NCBI GenBank assembly: GCA_963920765.1
Contig: OY987244.1
Span: 29,182,358 to 29,246,357 of the forward strand
Direction of reading: 5' to 3'
Source of the DNA: Ulota crispa
Lineage: Eukaryota; Streptophyta; Bryopsida; Orthotrichales; Orthotrichaceae
Length of the DNA: 64,000 nt
Part shown: positions 38,152 to 48,473 of the stretch, in pieces
Position numbering within the stretch: position 1 is the first letter of the stretch
How the letters are laid out: each line of letters starts with the position of its first letter
Notes under the pieces: generated by a model
Told to the model about the DNA's origin: nothing
Database searches by the model: none
What the model saw: only the letters and a program-made list of their open reading frames with translations
Translations under genes and position numbers: made by a program

Positions 38152-38567
38152 CCATTTTTTTTTGTTGAGATTCAAGGTACCAATAAGGTAAAGGCACCTA
38201 AAAGTAACACCCGTCGTTTAGTGACGTCTAAAAGTAAACCTAAAGTTGTGCGCTTGTGCACTCAAACAAGACACGCAAGTGCCAAACCAGACATACAATT
38301 TAACATAAGGGAACACAATTTGTGTAGGTGGCGGTTTAGGGTCGCATGTGACATGGTCATTTTGTTGTCGCTTGTTTGGGGGTCTAATGTTGACAACATG
38401 TTAATTTAGGAAGTTACCTTCAACAATTCAGAATTTGTTCATACAATCTCAAAAAAATCCAAAAATAAATTTTGCTTGTATCTATGCCCATTTCCTAAGA
38501 AGGGCATGCCATTAGATTCTCAAAGGACCCTCCAAACCACCACATCTAAAGTAAGTGTCAATTTTAA

Positions 38568-38874
38568 CCCTTAAACGTCGGGCTCATCCCGTGGCCAACC
38601 AGCTATAGTAACTTCTACAATGTTTTTCAAGGATTTTAGAACTATGATTGGTGCAACAAGTGCCCAGCTAGCTGCAAAAGTGAACAATACAAGTTGATCT
38701 CACAAAAATTGTAGGAAGGGTAGTATGGATCCTCTTAGAATTTGGAATGTCTAAAAATATGAGTGTATTTGATGAAGTTATTTTTTGCCTTCCTTGATGG
38801 AGCATGTTTCTTCTACCATACAAAATTTTTTTACAGAGGCAAAGAAAAAAAAATGTCCTTCTGACATTTAGGAG
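38568..38874. mobile_element. Short TTAA-flanked element
   Basis: 307 bp between TTAA at 38564-38567 and 38875-38878. Left end CCCTTAAACGTCGGG pairs imperfectly with right end CTGACATTTAGGAG. The ends follow the pattern of the longer TTAA elements in this window, but the interior is different. Confidence 0.5.
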
Positions 38875-38877
38875 TTA

Positions 38878-39284
38878 AGGTAAACGTATCGTTCACCAAG
38901 CGTCACCCAATGCCGACCCCTAGTTTTGAGGTGTTTAGCACTCACTGTTGAACCCATAGTGGAGCAGTGAATGCCATTTGCACAAGCAAATCACGCCACA
39001 TGTCAGCTTAGGAGCTAGTTTGGGAGGGTTGGAATTGAGACAATCAAGCACATGTATAGGAACTCATTCAAACAATTCCAAGGATAATTTAGAGTTGCTA
39101 ATAAGGACCCTATGAGTTGCAACTTTACCCTTTAATATAAAATAATCTACTATACGTTTTTCTACAAAAATTACGTTCCGTGATAGCTTGTTAAAAGGCT
39201 AACCCTACAGATTTTTTTCTGAAATTTTCCAAAACCTTGAGGTACCCCAAACCCTTAAACGCTCGGGTATAGGTACGTTTACCT
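38878..39284. mobile_element. AGGTAAACG-ended foldback MITE with TTA duplication
   Basis: Left end AGGTAAACGTA and right end TACGTTTACC are inverted. TTA lies just outside both ends (38875-38877 and 39284-39286, within a base). The pattern matches the element at 51034-51253. It directly abuts the TTAA element on its left. Confidence 0.55.
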
Positions 39285-39697
39285 TAAGTGCCGCTACCTT
39301 ACCGAAACCCAAACTCTGCCTCCACCTAAGATATACAGCGACATTCTCGTCCGCAGTGGTTTACGAAAATCAGCGTCCAGCGCCGCCGATTCTGTGGCTC
39401 AAAACTCGGCACTTCTCCTACGGCTACCTCCACAGTGCCGCGTTAATGGACGCGCCAGCTCGTGAATGCGACGTCGCAGTCGCTGTCTAGACAAGTATAG
39501 ACAACTACAGACCCCTTACGGAATCTCTCCGATCACTGACATGACTTCCCATCTAGAACCTTTGTGCAGGAGCATTCACGAGTAGATCAACTGATGCAAT
39601 TAGTTTAGCATCAGAGCTATGCATGCTTGATTGCATTGTATGTAGTTCACCAGCTTCTTTGGTCGTTGGGATCTGTGATTGCCGAATTCGTTCAACG
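39285..39697. promoter_or_regulatory. Upstream region of the phytocyanin gene
   Basis: Non-coding. It should hold the promoter and 5' UTR. I cannot place a TATA box or transcription start with confidence. Confidence 0.4.
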
Positions 39698-41953
39698 ATG
39701 GTTTCGAGATCCGCTCCGGAATTGTGCGCTTTGGCATTGTTTCTGGGATTGTTTCTCGACCAATGTAGCTGCCAAGCTGTACCACAAACAGTCGTGCTCG
39801 GTGGCGACACCGGCTGGACCGATGGCGCCAATGTGAACTACACGCAGTTTATGGCCTCGGTGCTGTTCAAGGCAGGCGACAGTTTACGTAAGATTTTTCT
39901 CTCTGCTAGTCCTGTTTGAATGAGCTGCGTCATGGACATTGCTTCTTCTGCACATTCAAATATATGCTGTACGGCTTCTGTCGAGAGCATCCCCATCAGT
40001 ACAGTGTCTTGAAACCCTAAGGGCATCATCAATGCATACACCGGGATTGGGGCTAGGAATTGGCCGGTCCTACATTTCTCCTTGTTTGAGTAACTTTGCT
40101 GTCCCTTTCACTACACAGATCCTCCTAATCTTGACTCAATTTCATCACAAATTTAGGCACAAAAGAAGATACTTGCAAGTATTTGCGAGTTGTTGCTTAG
40201 AAATTGCAAGCAATTTGTCATTCCAATAACAAACACAAAGGAAGTTCTAGGGCACTGGGAAACAAGCAAATTTACTGTATGAGGAGATTGTGTTGAGGGG
40301 GTCATCTCCTGGTTATGCATTGCTGTGCTTGTATTAACATAGCAAACTTTTGTTGATTTCCTTGTGTCAGTTTCAGGAATTCTTCACATTTTCCCTATGA
40401 GCAAGGAGACATTTCTGACTATTTCTTTTGTGATTTTTCCTTTGTCACATTTTCTTGTTAGTAAACAGGGAATTCACATACAAATCCCTACAAATTTTTT
40501 TGACAAGAGTTTGTTGTGATTGGAGCCCTAAAAGTTCCTCATTCTCCCACAATTGGGCCCCACCAAAAGAAATACAGTTACAGCCCCCATTCCCATTCCC
40601 AGTCTTAAATGAATTGCTGATGCTCTAATGCGATGCTTAACGGTGAATGTGGTTTGTGCTACCGTAGGGTTCAACAATACGGACATTGAGGATCACAACG
40701 TTCTTCAGGTTTACTCGCAAGCCGACTTCGACGCATGCAACAGTAACAACAACACTGGCTGGGTTGTCAACGCCGGAGATTCTTATGACGTAAGTGCTAT
40801 TAACGCCATATTCGTTAAATTGGGAAAAAGAGTACATTTTGGGACTTTTGAAGAATTAAGGTGGTCACCTTAATTCAAGTTCCAACGTTTTTTTTGGTAC
40901 ATGTGCTCGATGCCCTCATCTAAGAGGAGGAACTTGCGAGAGAAAAAATCTTACTGGCTCAAACTGAATCTAATACCTTTGAATTTGGTTTAAGGTGACT
41001 TTTTGGGTTTAATGTGGCGTACAAAATGGTACTTTTGTTTTTCTCAATTTAACGAATATGGCGTTTGCTGCTTGATTGAATCTCGCCATCGCCATGCTTT
41101 CTTCTAGAGTATTTTTTTACTCTCTCTTGCACAACTATAGTGCGTGCCACCATAAATCAACAAAGATGCAACAATCATATTAACTATTTATAGCAACCCT
41201 AAAAAAATATGTCTCTTTGTAACTACAAGCAATGAGATGTTAGGAAAAAAGTTACGAAGAGAATTTGGAACTATTGTTTGCCAAAAAAAATTATCATCAT
41301 TCCAAAATGGTAACTATTGGACATTTTACACTAAGAGGGCAAAGAATTGGCCACCCTAACACTCATTGCCTTAATATTAATAATTGATTTGCATGAAATT
41401 GACAAGTTGATTAACTAAATTGATAAAAATCCAAAGTGAATCATGCTACTTAGTCAACACATTTATGCCCATCATGACAAGTCCATGAGATGTCATCTCA
41501 GTAGTGGAGCAGGTTACAGCTAAAAGTGAATAAAACAAACTATAAATGAATTTGGCCACTTTCCATAGTTTGTTGATTTATGGTGGCACGCACCGTACAT
41601 ATCTTCACCTGATGTCGGACCGAAAATGCATGAAAGTGATCGTGGCGCTCCGTTTGCAGCTACCGTTTCCTGATCCGGCTTACCGGGTATGGATAATAGA
41701 CCCCGCCTACTGCCTCGTTGGTCAGAACGTGGAGTTCACCGTATTGAACGAGGACGGCACTGCTGTTCTACCTGACACCGGCGCCGATCCACCGAGTTTG
41801 AATGCACCGCCTGTGTCTGATGGCTCACCACCCTCCCCACCTGCTCCGCCTCTCAGTGTCGCTGGTGGCCCTACTCCCAATTCTGCCAGTGCTTCTCAAG
41901 CAAGACTGGCCATTGTCATGCTTGTTAGCTCCGCTTGCTTCTTGGTAATCTGA
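39698..41953 (+). CDS. Early-nodulin-like phytocyanin with predicted GPI anchor
   Basis: Extracellular cupredoxin-fold protein of the plant phytocyanin family. Exons: 39698-39887, 40668-40789 and 41660-41953, giving 201 residues with all phases matching. An N-terminal signal peptide (hydrophobic ALALFLGLFLDQ) precedes VVLGGDTGWTDG, the usual phytocyanin start. HNVLQV and the paired cysteines in FDACN and AYCLVGQ are kept. The usual second half of the type-1 copper site is missing, as IIDPAYC stands where C..PGHC is expected, so copper binding is unlikely and the protein is plastocyanin-like/ENODL. A proline-rich linker (PPSPPAPP) and a hydrophobic C-terminus suggest arabinogalactan decoration and a GPI anchor. 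Both introns carry miniature elements. The start is the ATG that gives the signal peptide. Confidence 0.9.
40020..40626. mobile_element. GCATC-ended element in phytocyanin intron 1
   Basis: Left end GGGCATCATCAATGCATACA and right end TGAATTGCTGATGCTCT are inverted. CCGGTCCTAC near the left end and 'acttgcaagtatttgcgag' also occur in the element at 48009-48473. It fills most of intron 1. Confidence 0.65.
40801..41066. mobile_element. AACGCCATATTCG foldback MITE in phytocyanin intron 2
   Basis: Inverted ends AACGCCATATTCGTTAAATT and AATTTAACGAATATGGCGTT, 266 bp in total, with a second inverted pair inside. The left end starts 11 bases after the exon 2 donor. A direct copy is at 42457-42720. 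Confidence 0.88.
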
Positions 41954-42009
41954 TTTTGCTCCTACAACAGAACTATTCTTTACCATTGCTTTTATCAATT
42001 CTTTAAAAA

Positions 42010-42425
42010 CTAGTTTAGGTACCCGTTGTACCAACGGTGGTCCTCTGCTGAAAAGACTTAGTGCAAATCATTTTATGCATGTACTCTTCTCTTCTCGATT
42101 GGTCATTTACTAGGACTCATTATAAACCACTTTATGCATGTATTCCTCCTTTCCTCTAATGGTCTTATGCTAATAAGACTTATTGTAAACCACTTTACGC
42201 TTGTACCTCTTTCCCCTATTGCTCCTTCACTAAATGGACAAATAGGTTATTGGAAGTTGCACCACAACAATGCCTCAACCATTCAGAATGAGCAATTCAA
42301 AAGGATGTATTCTTTTACATTTATAGATTCTTTTTCCGACCTAGATTCGCTTGAATCAAATCCAGGGGTGTGTTTTGCTAGTACTATCTATATTATAATC
42401 AATGCTGCAGTTGATGAGAAGGCAT
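42010..42425. repeat. Dispersed repeat, copy 1
   Basis: Shares 'ggtacccgttgta(c/t)caacgg', 'ttatgcatgta', 'ggacaaa', 'attggaagttgcacca' and a similar tail with 57605-57965 in the same orientation. It begins just after the phytocyanin stop codon. The type of element is unknown. Confidence 0.6.
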
Positions 42426-42456
42426 AGTAGTGCTGTGGTACACTATAGTGAAGTTT

Positions 42457-42720
42457 TAAATGCCATATTAGTTAAATTGGGAAAAAGAGTACATTCTGGG
42501 ACTTTTGAAGAATTAAGGTGGTCACCTTAATCTGAGCTCTAGCGTTTTTTTTTTGGTATAGGTGCCCTCACTTGAGAGGAGAAATTTGCGAGGGAAAAAA
42601 TCTTAGTGGCTCAAACTAAATCTGATACCTTTAAATCTTGCTTAAGGTGACTTTTTGGGTTTAAGGTGGAGTAAAAAATGGTACCTCCGTTTTTCCCAAT
42701 TTAACGAATATGGTGTTTTT
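42457..42720. mobile_element. AACGCCATATTCG foldback MITE, copy 2
   Basis: About 264 bp, clearly the same sequence as 40801-41066 in direct orientation. Shared internal phrases include 'gggacttttgaagaattaag' and 'gtggtcacc'. Ends are slightly decayed (TGCCATATTAGTTAAATTGG; CCAATTTAACGAATATGG). Confidence 0.85.
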
Positions 42721-44780
42721 ACCGATTCATAGACTAAATCCTAAAGATTTATAGGAATGAGTGTTCTCACCAAAGTGCCTTCACTAGAGTTTCTCTCAAA
42801 GGATGACAGTTTTTGAGATGTCTAGTAAAAGTCGGCTCCTGGCTCCCTTGCCACGTGCTGCAAACATGGGCAGCTCGATTCATCGTTTGATATGAAAATG
42901 TCGCTTGAAGTGTATTATTGAAAAGGTTAATGGATGTCCAGGCAAAGGACATCAGAACTCTTAACACCAGCTTCTCAAAACATTTTACTCTTACTGTTGG
43001 CCTATCACGTCACAAGAATAATTGTTCACAAATGAGGAGGGGATTTAGAAAACAATCCTGCACGTACTTCTTATACATCGCTTTTCACATGCAATATTAC
43101 AAGAGAATCATGTTCATTTTAGGTGTCTAGGTTGAGATGTAACGCCATACCCCAAGTACTTATTTTAATGTCACATTGACATGCAACCGTGGATTGCAAC
43201 GACCTTCTAGAACTGTATACAAATCACGAGCATTTCGGGCATATTGGTATTTAAAGCTATGTAACGGGATTAGGGTTTAAAGAGCATAAACCCATAGCTC
43301 AAATCCACCGCGTTCAGACTGGCGATGTGGTGCACCTGCTCTTTAAGTGCTTTTTACAATGTGAAGGCCCGGGAGAAGGAATGACCCTTGACGCCGGGAA
43401 CGTGAACCCGGAATAAGCCCCCTCGGTTAGGCGAAGTCCCTCCTTTTTTCTCTTCACCTGAACCCGTCCAAATCCCCATCCTAAAAATTAGAATCTGAAG
43501 GGAATCTTTTTACAATGATAACCTGTTTATATTCTACAATGCGGATAGTTGCAAAAGGATCTGAATGAACTGGTTCTATAGGAAGTGGCTCACACCTGAC
43601 GCTCCAGATGTCACGTAAAGCTCACTCAAATCCTTTCCTGCCAATCCACCATTATTGTGATGTTAGGTCTCACCTCTGCAGACTTATACCATACTCAGTG
43701 AGTGAAGCATCAGCAGCAATGGACTCTATTTAAGGCCTTAACCTTCACAAACCTAGTGGTTTGAACTAACTGGAATTAGCTACTGAGTTACAGTGCCCAC
43801 AGTATCAATTAGCGTCAAATATACTAATTATCTCTAAGGTTGTATACTTCCACAGATATGACATGACGACGTCGACCACAAAATTTTGGACTCTCTACTG
43901 GACCCTGTCTAACTACCTCTAATGCAGTCAACAAAATTTTGAACCTCCGTAAAAACTACCCTACATGAAGGAGTTAAAAAATTTAAACCCAGCAAGGCAA
44001 CCACATGGTATTTCTCAAAACCATTACATTATTTTCCAGCGTCCATGCCTTTTGCAAAGGATGAGAGATTGCATCTAAGTTAGTACAGGTTTAAGGTTTT
44101 GATTTTGAGTTATGGACCTTGGGGCTAAACTTGGCATCCCGTCTAACACAACACTTGCACCACATCAAATTGAGAGAAGGTGTTTGAGATGAAAGTCCTG
44201 CATATTCATTTAACCAGATTGGTGTAAGATTTATATTCATTTCCTTAGTCAACAACTCTCTTTTTGGAATGCTAACCTGACCAACTAGTTCCACGTTGGT
44301 ATACCTAATAGAAGTGTGAATAATGAAGATTCTAAATTCGTAAATGCAAATTGATTGGTACAATGCAACAAAAGTTCTTGAAATGATACAAGCTAAATAA
44401 CCACAAGAGTGTGGAATCAATTAAAGTTTGTGTCAACCAAAAAATTGGAGTAAGCAGGAAAAAATAATGACTTGGACCACGTGGATTTCTACAATGCAAG
44501 AATTTCTCTTGGGCGGGTTTTTTTTGTCAGAATTCTACCTCATTCTAATACTGACTACCTTTGTAAAAAATTGGGTGAGAAAATGCAGGAAATTGCAAAT
44601 CCCTCTCAAATAATGAGTGACGAGATCCAAAAAACAATAGAAAGTCAACCAAATGAAATGGCAAAAAAACTGGTCAAAATATAAATCTACCAAAATAGAT
44701 ATAGGTCAAGTTTCAGAAAAAATGTTTAGTTATTGTACAAATATTAATAAGCAATATCCAGTGCATGCATTCAAAAAACT
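42721..44780. other. Intergenic region without a recognised gene
   Basis: No coding exon was found on either strand, including the expected last exon of the SMP-30-like gene. Sequence starting TGTAACGCC at 43139, with GC-rich 'cgggaacgtgaacccgg' further on, has the look of a retrotransposon LTR, but I could not find its end or a target duplication. Confidence 0.4.
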
Positions 44781-44783
44781 TGT

Positions 44784-44946
44784 TGAAAATGAGAAAAATG
44801 CCAGACGTTTGCCAGTGAAGCTCAAAATCTCCCCTTTCAAAGAAACATTAGGTGCGTCAAGACTTGAAAATGAGAAAAATGCCAGACGTTTGCCAGTGAA
44901 GCTCAAAATCTCCCCTTTCAAAGAAACATTAGGTGCGTCAAGACTT
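44784..44946. repeat. 81-bp tandem duplication
   Basis: Two almost identical 81-bp copies containing 'gagaaaaatgccagacg' start at about 44785 and 44866. They keep open frames on both strands. No gene is implied. Confidence 0.9.
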
Positions 44947-45099
44947 GGATGATGTTACTAATATTAGCTGATTTTTATAGATGAATATGCACATATGGAT
45001 GATTGTACTATTATTAGCTGATTTTATGGATGAATGTGCACATATGGATGATTCATGCATGAGAAAACAAGATGAGTACATAAAAAGTTTTATGAATAC

Positions 45100-47636
45100 C
45101 TCCAAAGCACACGCTGGTAGGGCACAGAACCGGCACTTCAATTGCCATGAGCTCCGTCTGAGTTTCAGGGTCAATTTGCAATATACAACTGCCCCCATAT
45201 ACCGCCACCCACAGTTTGCCGTCTGCATCCAACGTCATCCCGTCCGGGAGCCCTGCACGCTCGAATCCCTGCCTGTCAGTAACAAACTCCCTCCTTCTTT
45301 TCTGTTGTACTCTAGAACCTGCTTAATTGAATACAGTTAGGAGTAGGACTAAGGCAGAATATGTACTTCAACAGGTTATTCATTTATAGAGGTTGACTTT
45401 CGTGTGTATTTTGGCCAGTCATTGATTGGCCATAACAAACTTGTGTACACATAGACACCACCACACTATATAAGCCCAGTTCCAGTGCCTTTCGTTGCAT
45501 GTAGATAATTTACTGGTTAGTTTTAGTACTGCTTGGTACAAATTTAGATAATTTCAGTATTCTTGTTTTAGAATAAATGTGAAATACAATATATTATTCA
45601 TTTACTCAATGTGGAGGTACAGTGTCATATGAATTAAATACCAATTACCAAACGTTGCCATGGACATGAGGTTAGGTCTAAGAAGTTGCTATTCGTTTAT
45701 GGAGGTTATTCACTTTCTTTCAGGCAAGTTCTACTGTATCCACAATCTTTTAACAGACATGAAACTGACAAAACATGAGTAATTAGGTCCCAGATTTGCA
45801 GAATAGCCTTAGAAACCTCCTTCTTATACTCCCATACAATGATACAACCAAGAGAGAGAGGTAAATGTTGTTGCAAGTGCAGTACCTCGACTTTCGGGAA
45901 TGTGAAAAAGCCGCCTCCGGTTGCTGATAGAGCCATCGGTTGCATTGAAATCGAAGAGGCTCACCTCCTGTAAATGCAAAATGGGAACAGTATAGACTCG
46001 ACCACAACATTTCTCTGCATTTTGGGTGCAGCTTGTGTCCATAACATACAATAGTTTCAAGGGGGTGGATGCATTACAGGTCATTACCATGACTAAAGAA
46101 TGGCCGCAAGGGGTTTTTGACTTAAGGCCCCTTTGTGCAATTCCCTTGCGGCCATTCCTTATGATATACTCCCTCTGTCCCTCTAAAAACATCCAAAAAG
46201 CTCCCTTGCAAACGATTAACTATGTTTTTAGTCTTTGTACTAGTGACACATGCATTCTCGAATCAATATACCATCTACAAATGTATGCAAAATCTCCAGC
46301 TTTGATGTCGCCATTTGGGTACCCAAATTCCATGCAAAAAGTACCATCTTTGTGCATGCCGCTAGCTCCTCATTATTGATGATTTAAAGGTTAGTAGCAA
46401 CAATGGTACCTCAAATGGGCAACAAGGCCAACCTTGCTAGGAGAACAATGCTCTCTAATCACTTAACTTACCCCCATGAGATCATTGAACATGGCAAACG
46501 CTTTCTCACCGTTTGAAATCAGCAAAAGGGAGCTTTTTTTTAGTGGTACAAGAAATGTGTCTGATCTGGGCGTTTTTATAGGAAAACAGAGGGAGTACAA
46601 AACAAAGCAATTTTGAAAAACACTAGAAATGGTGGCGTACCGTTGCCAAGGAATCGATGTAGTACATGTGCTCGCCACACCAATCAAGCCCGTTAGAGAT
46701 TCCAACTGGAAAAACCTTCTCCACGAGATCATACGACTTGCCTGCAGCAGAGCTACGTTCAAAGCTGTACAAACGACCCGCTTTAGGGTTTTGATCAGGA
46801 GCCATAGCCATGGTGCCCGTCCATAGCCGGCCTTGCAAGTCCACCTTCCCATCATTAAACCTTATTTGAACCGCCGGATCGATGTGCGACTCGTGGATCG
46901 TGGCTAGGCACTCACTCTTGCAATCATTACCGGCAAAATTCACGGGCACAACAGACGTCTGCAACCAAAACCCAAATCCAATTGAAATAAGGGAAAATTT
47001 CATGGGTACCCCCTGAAATTTGCCATATTTTCATAGATACCCTTGGTTTTTCAGAAATATCACAAACACCCTTGTACCAAAAATTTAGGTGTTTGTTTTG
47101 TGGTGCATGCCACTTCCCTTCTTCCTTTGTGCGCACGCATTACAAAAAAGAAGTAGTGGGTGCACAAAGGGAGAAGGAAATCACATGCACAACAAAACAA
47201 ATGCCTCAAAATTTTGGTCCAAGGGTATTTGTGAAATTTCTGGAAAAGCAGGGGTATCTATGAAAATATGGCAAACTTCAGGGGTATCCATGAAAGTTTC
47301 CCTTGAAATAAAAACATGTGCAATGAAAACATGTGCAATGAAAACTTGCGCGCATTTCGACCAATAATGTCTACCAATTGCGAGAGGAATCGGAGGTAAG
47401 GGCATGACCTCAATTGAAGCGAGCAAGTCGTAGCCTGCCAATGAAGCGCATGGGACTATATTCCCGACCATTTTGCCATTAGTTGCGAAGGAGCGGGCAT
47501 GGCTGTTTGCAACCGTGTCGAAATCGTGGATTTGGCCTCCCTCGATGTCGACGAAGAGAAGACTGCCGTTGGGATACGACACTGGGCTCTCGCCTGTCAT
47601 GCAGTGGCTGTCCATCGCCAGCTCCACCTTGGCCAT
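45100..47636 (-). CDS. SMP-30 / regucalcin-type gluconolactonase-like protein, last exon not found
   Basis: Six-bladed beta-propeller lactonase of the SMP-30/gluconolaconase/LRE-like family, a metal-dependent hydrolase of sugar lactones or related esters. Exons: 47636-47409, 46958-46641, 45967-45886 and 45318-45100, giving about 282 residues before an open donor. The three expected metal ligands are present: the Glu of GESPV, the Asn of SNGLDW and the Asp of LPDGMT. RFNDGKVDLQGRLWTGTM is the family signature. After PTSVCFGG the exon ends at a good donor (GTATTC). The final exon, usually with a 'LYVT' strand and about 40-50 residues, is not recognisable down to 42.7 kb. It may be very diverged, further away or lost. 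Introns carry a 313-bp MITE, a Stowaway-like MITE and a hairpin. The start is the ATG giving MAKVELAMD. Confidence 0.85.
46098..46157. repeat. Short hairpin in an SMP-30-like intron
   Basis: GAATGGCCGCAAGGG (46098-46112) pairs with CCCTTGCGGCCATTCC (46142-46157) around a loop of about 30 bases, in the intron between exons 2 and 3. Confidence 0.75.
46169..46595. mobile_element. Stowaway-like (Tc1/mariner) MITE
   Basis: Left end CTCCCTCTGTCC and right end ACAGAGGGAG, each flanked by TA (46167-46168 and 46596-46597). CTCCCTCYGT termini with a TA duplication are diagnostic for Stowaway. Length is 427 bp. It lies in the intron between exons 2 and 3 of the SMP-30-like gene. Confidence 0.85.
46991..47302. 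mobile_element. 313-bp foldback MITE, copy 2, with perfect 9-bp duplication
   Basis: GGGAAAATTTCATGGGTACC at the left pairs with GGTATCCATGAAAGTTTCCC at the right. TTGAAATAA stands immediately on both sides (46982-46990 and 47303-47311). A 9-bp duplication with long inverted arms suggests a Mutator-type MITE. It lies in intron 1 of the SMP-30-like gene, about 33 bases from the exon 2 acceptor. Confidence 0.92.
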
Positions 47637-48008
47637 CTTGCGGCACACACACCAATTGCGATGAGCTCCACCAACTCCGCAGCTACGAAACAGAAATCCC
47701 GTGATGTTTTCGCGTCAATTTCTAAAGCGATTTTTCAAAGAAGAGACTCTGATAGAATGCGAATGCGGAGACTGTGAGATTGCGTGATTGTGCATGGATC
47801 AGTACGTGATTGCTTCCGGGTTGGATTTCATGGACATGCTCAGAACGTGAGCTTTTCAGGTTCAGGGCGAGTTTTTCCGGTTCCGAGTGGTGGATGGCTG
47901 GTGATGGACTGCAAAAGTACGGAGTTAACTGACTGTACCGTTTCGGACCGGAACTGGATAGCGTGCTCGTTGGCTCTTTATTTGGCCATGTACTAGTCCT
48001 GCAGGAAG
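47637..48008. promoter_or_regulatory. Upstream region of the SMP-30-like gene
   Basis: Non-coding. It is expected to hold the minus-strand promoter and 5' UTR. No motif was assigned. Confidence 0.4.
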
Positions 48009-48473
48009 CTTAGAACATCTTCAACGTATGCACTGGGAATGGGTCAGTCCTGCATTTATCTGGGTGGAGTCACTTTAACGGGAATTTTAGGTATTTTTAG
48101 GGCTCCAACATCGTTACGGGAATGGAAATGCCAGAACTAACCTCGTTAAAACCACCTCCGGAGTGGCATATTGTCTTGTTTTCGTATGCCCTATCTCGTT
48201 TTCCCAATGCACACTGTATTTGTTAAAGGAGTGACATGTTGCTTGTGATTGCTTACAATAGCTTGCAATAGCTTGCAGTTTCCTAACAACAACTTGCAAG
48301 TACTTACATTCTTATACTACCGTGCTTGAATCTGCTTTGGGAGTTGCATCAACATTGGGAGGATTTGGCCAGTGAAAGAAACTACATACTTAAAGGGCGG
48401 GAGCAACGTAGGACCGGCTACTTCCAAGTCCCGTTTGCAGTGCATACATTGAAGATGCTCTTAGCTGTAGTCT
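48009..48473. mobile_element. GCATC-ended foldback element
   Basis: Left end AGAACATCTTCAACGTATGC pairs with right end GCATACATTGAAGATGCTCT. 'cagtcctgc' and 'gtaggaccggct' near the ends and 'acttgcaagtactt' inside relate it to 40020-40626. About 465 bp. Confidence 0.7.

Noticed and set aside
43139..43860. Possible solo LTR starting TGTAACGCC
   Set aside because: No matching CA end with a 5-bp target duplication and no second copy in the window.
44091..44420. Minus-strand frame as the missing last exon of the SMP-30-like gene
   Set aside because: The translated sequence does not contain the expected final propeller strand and has no suitable acceptor in phase.
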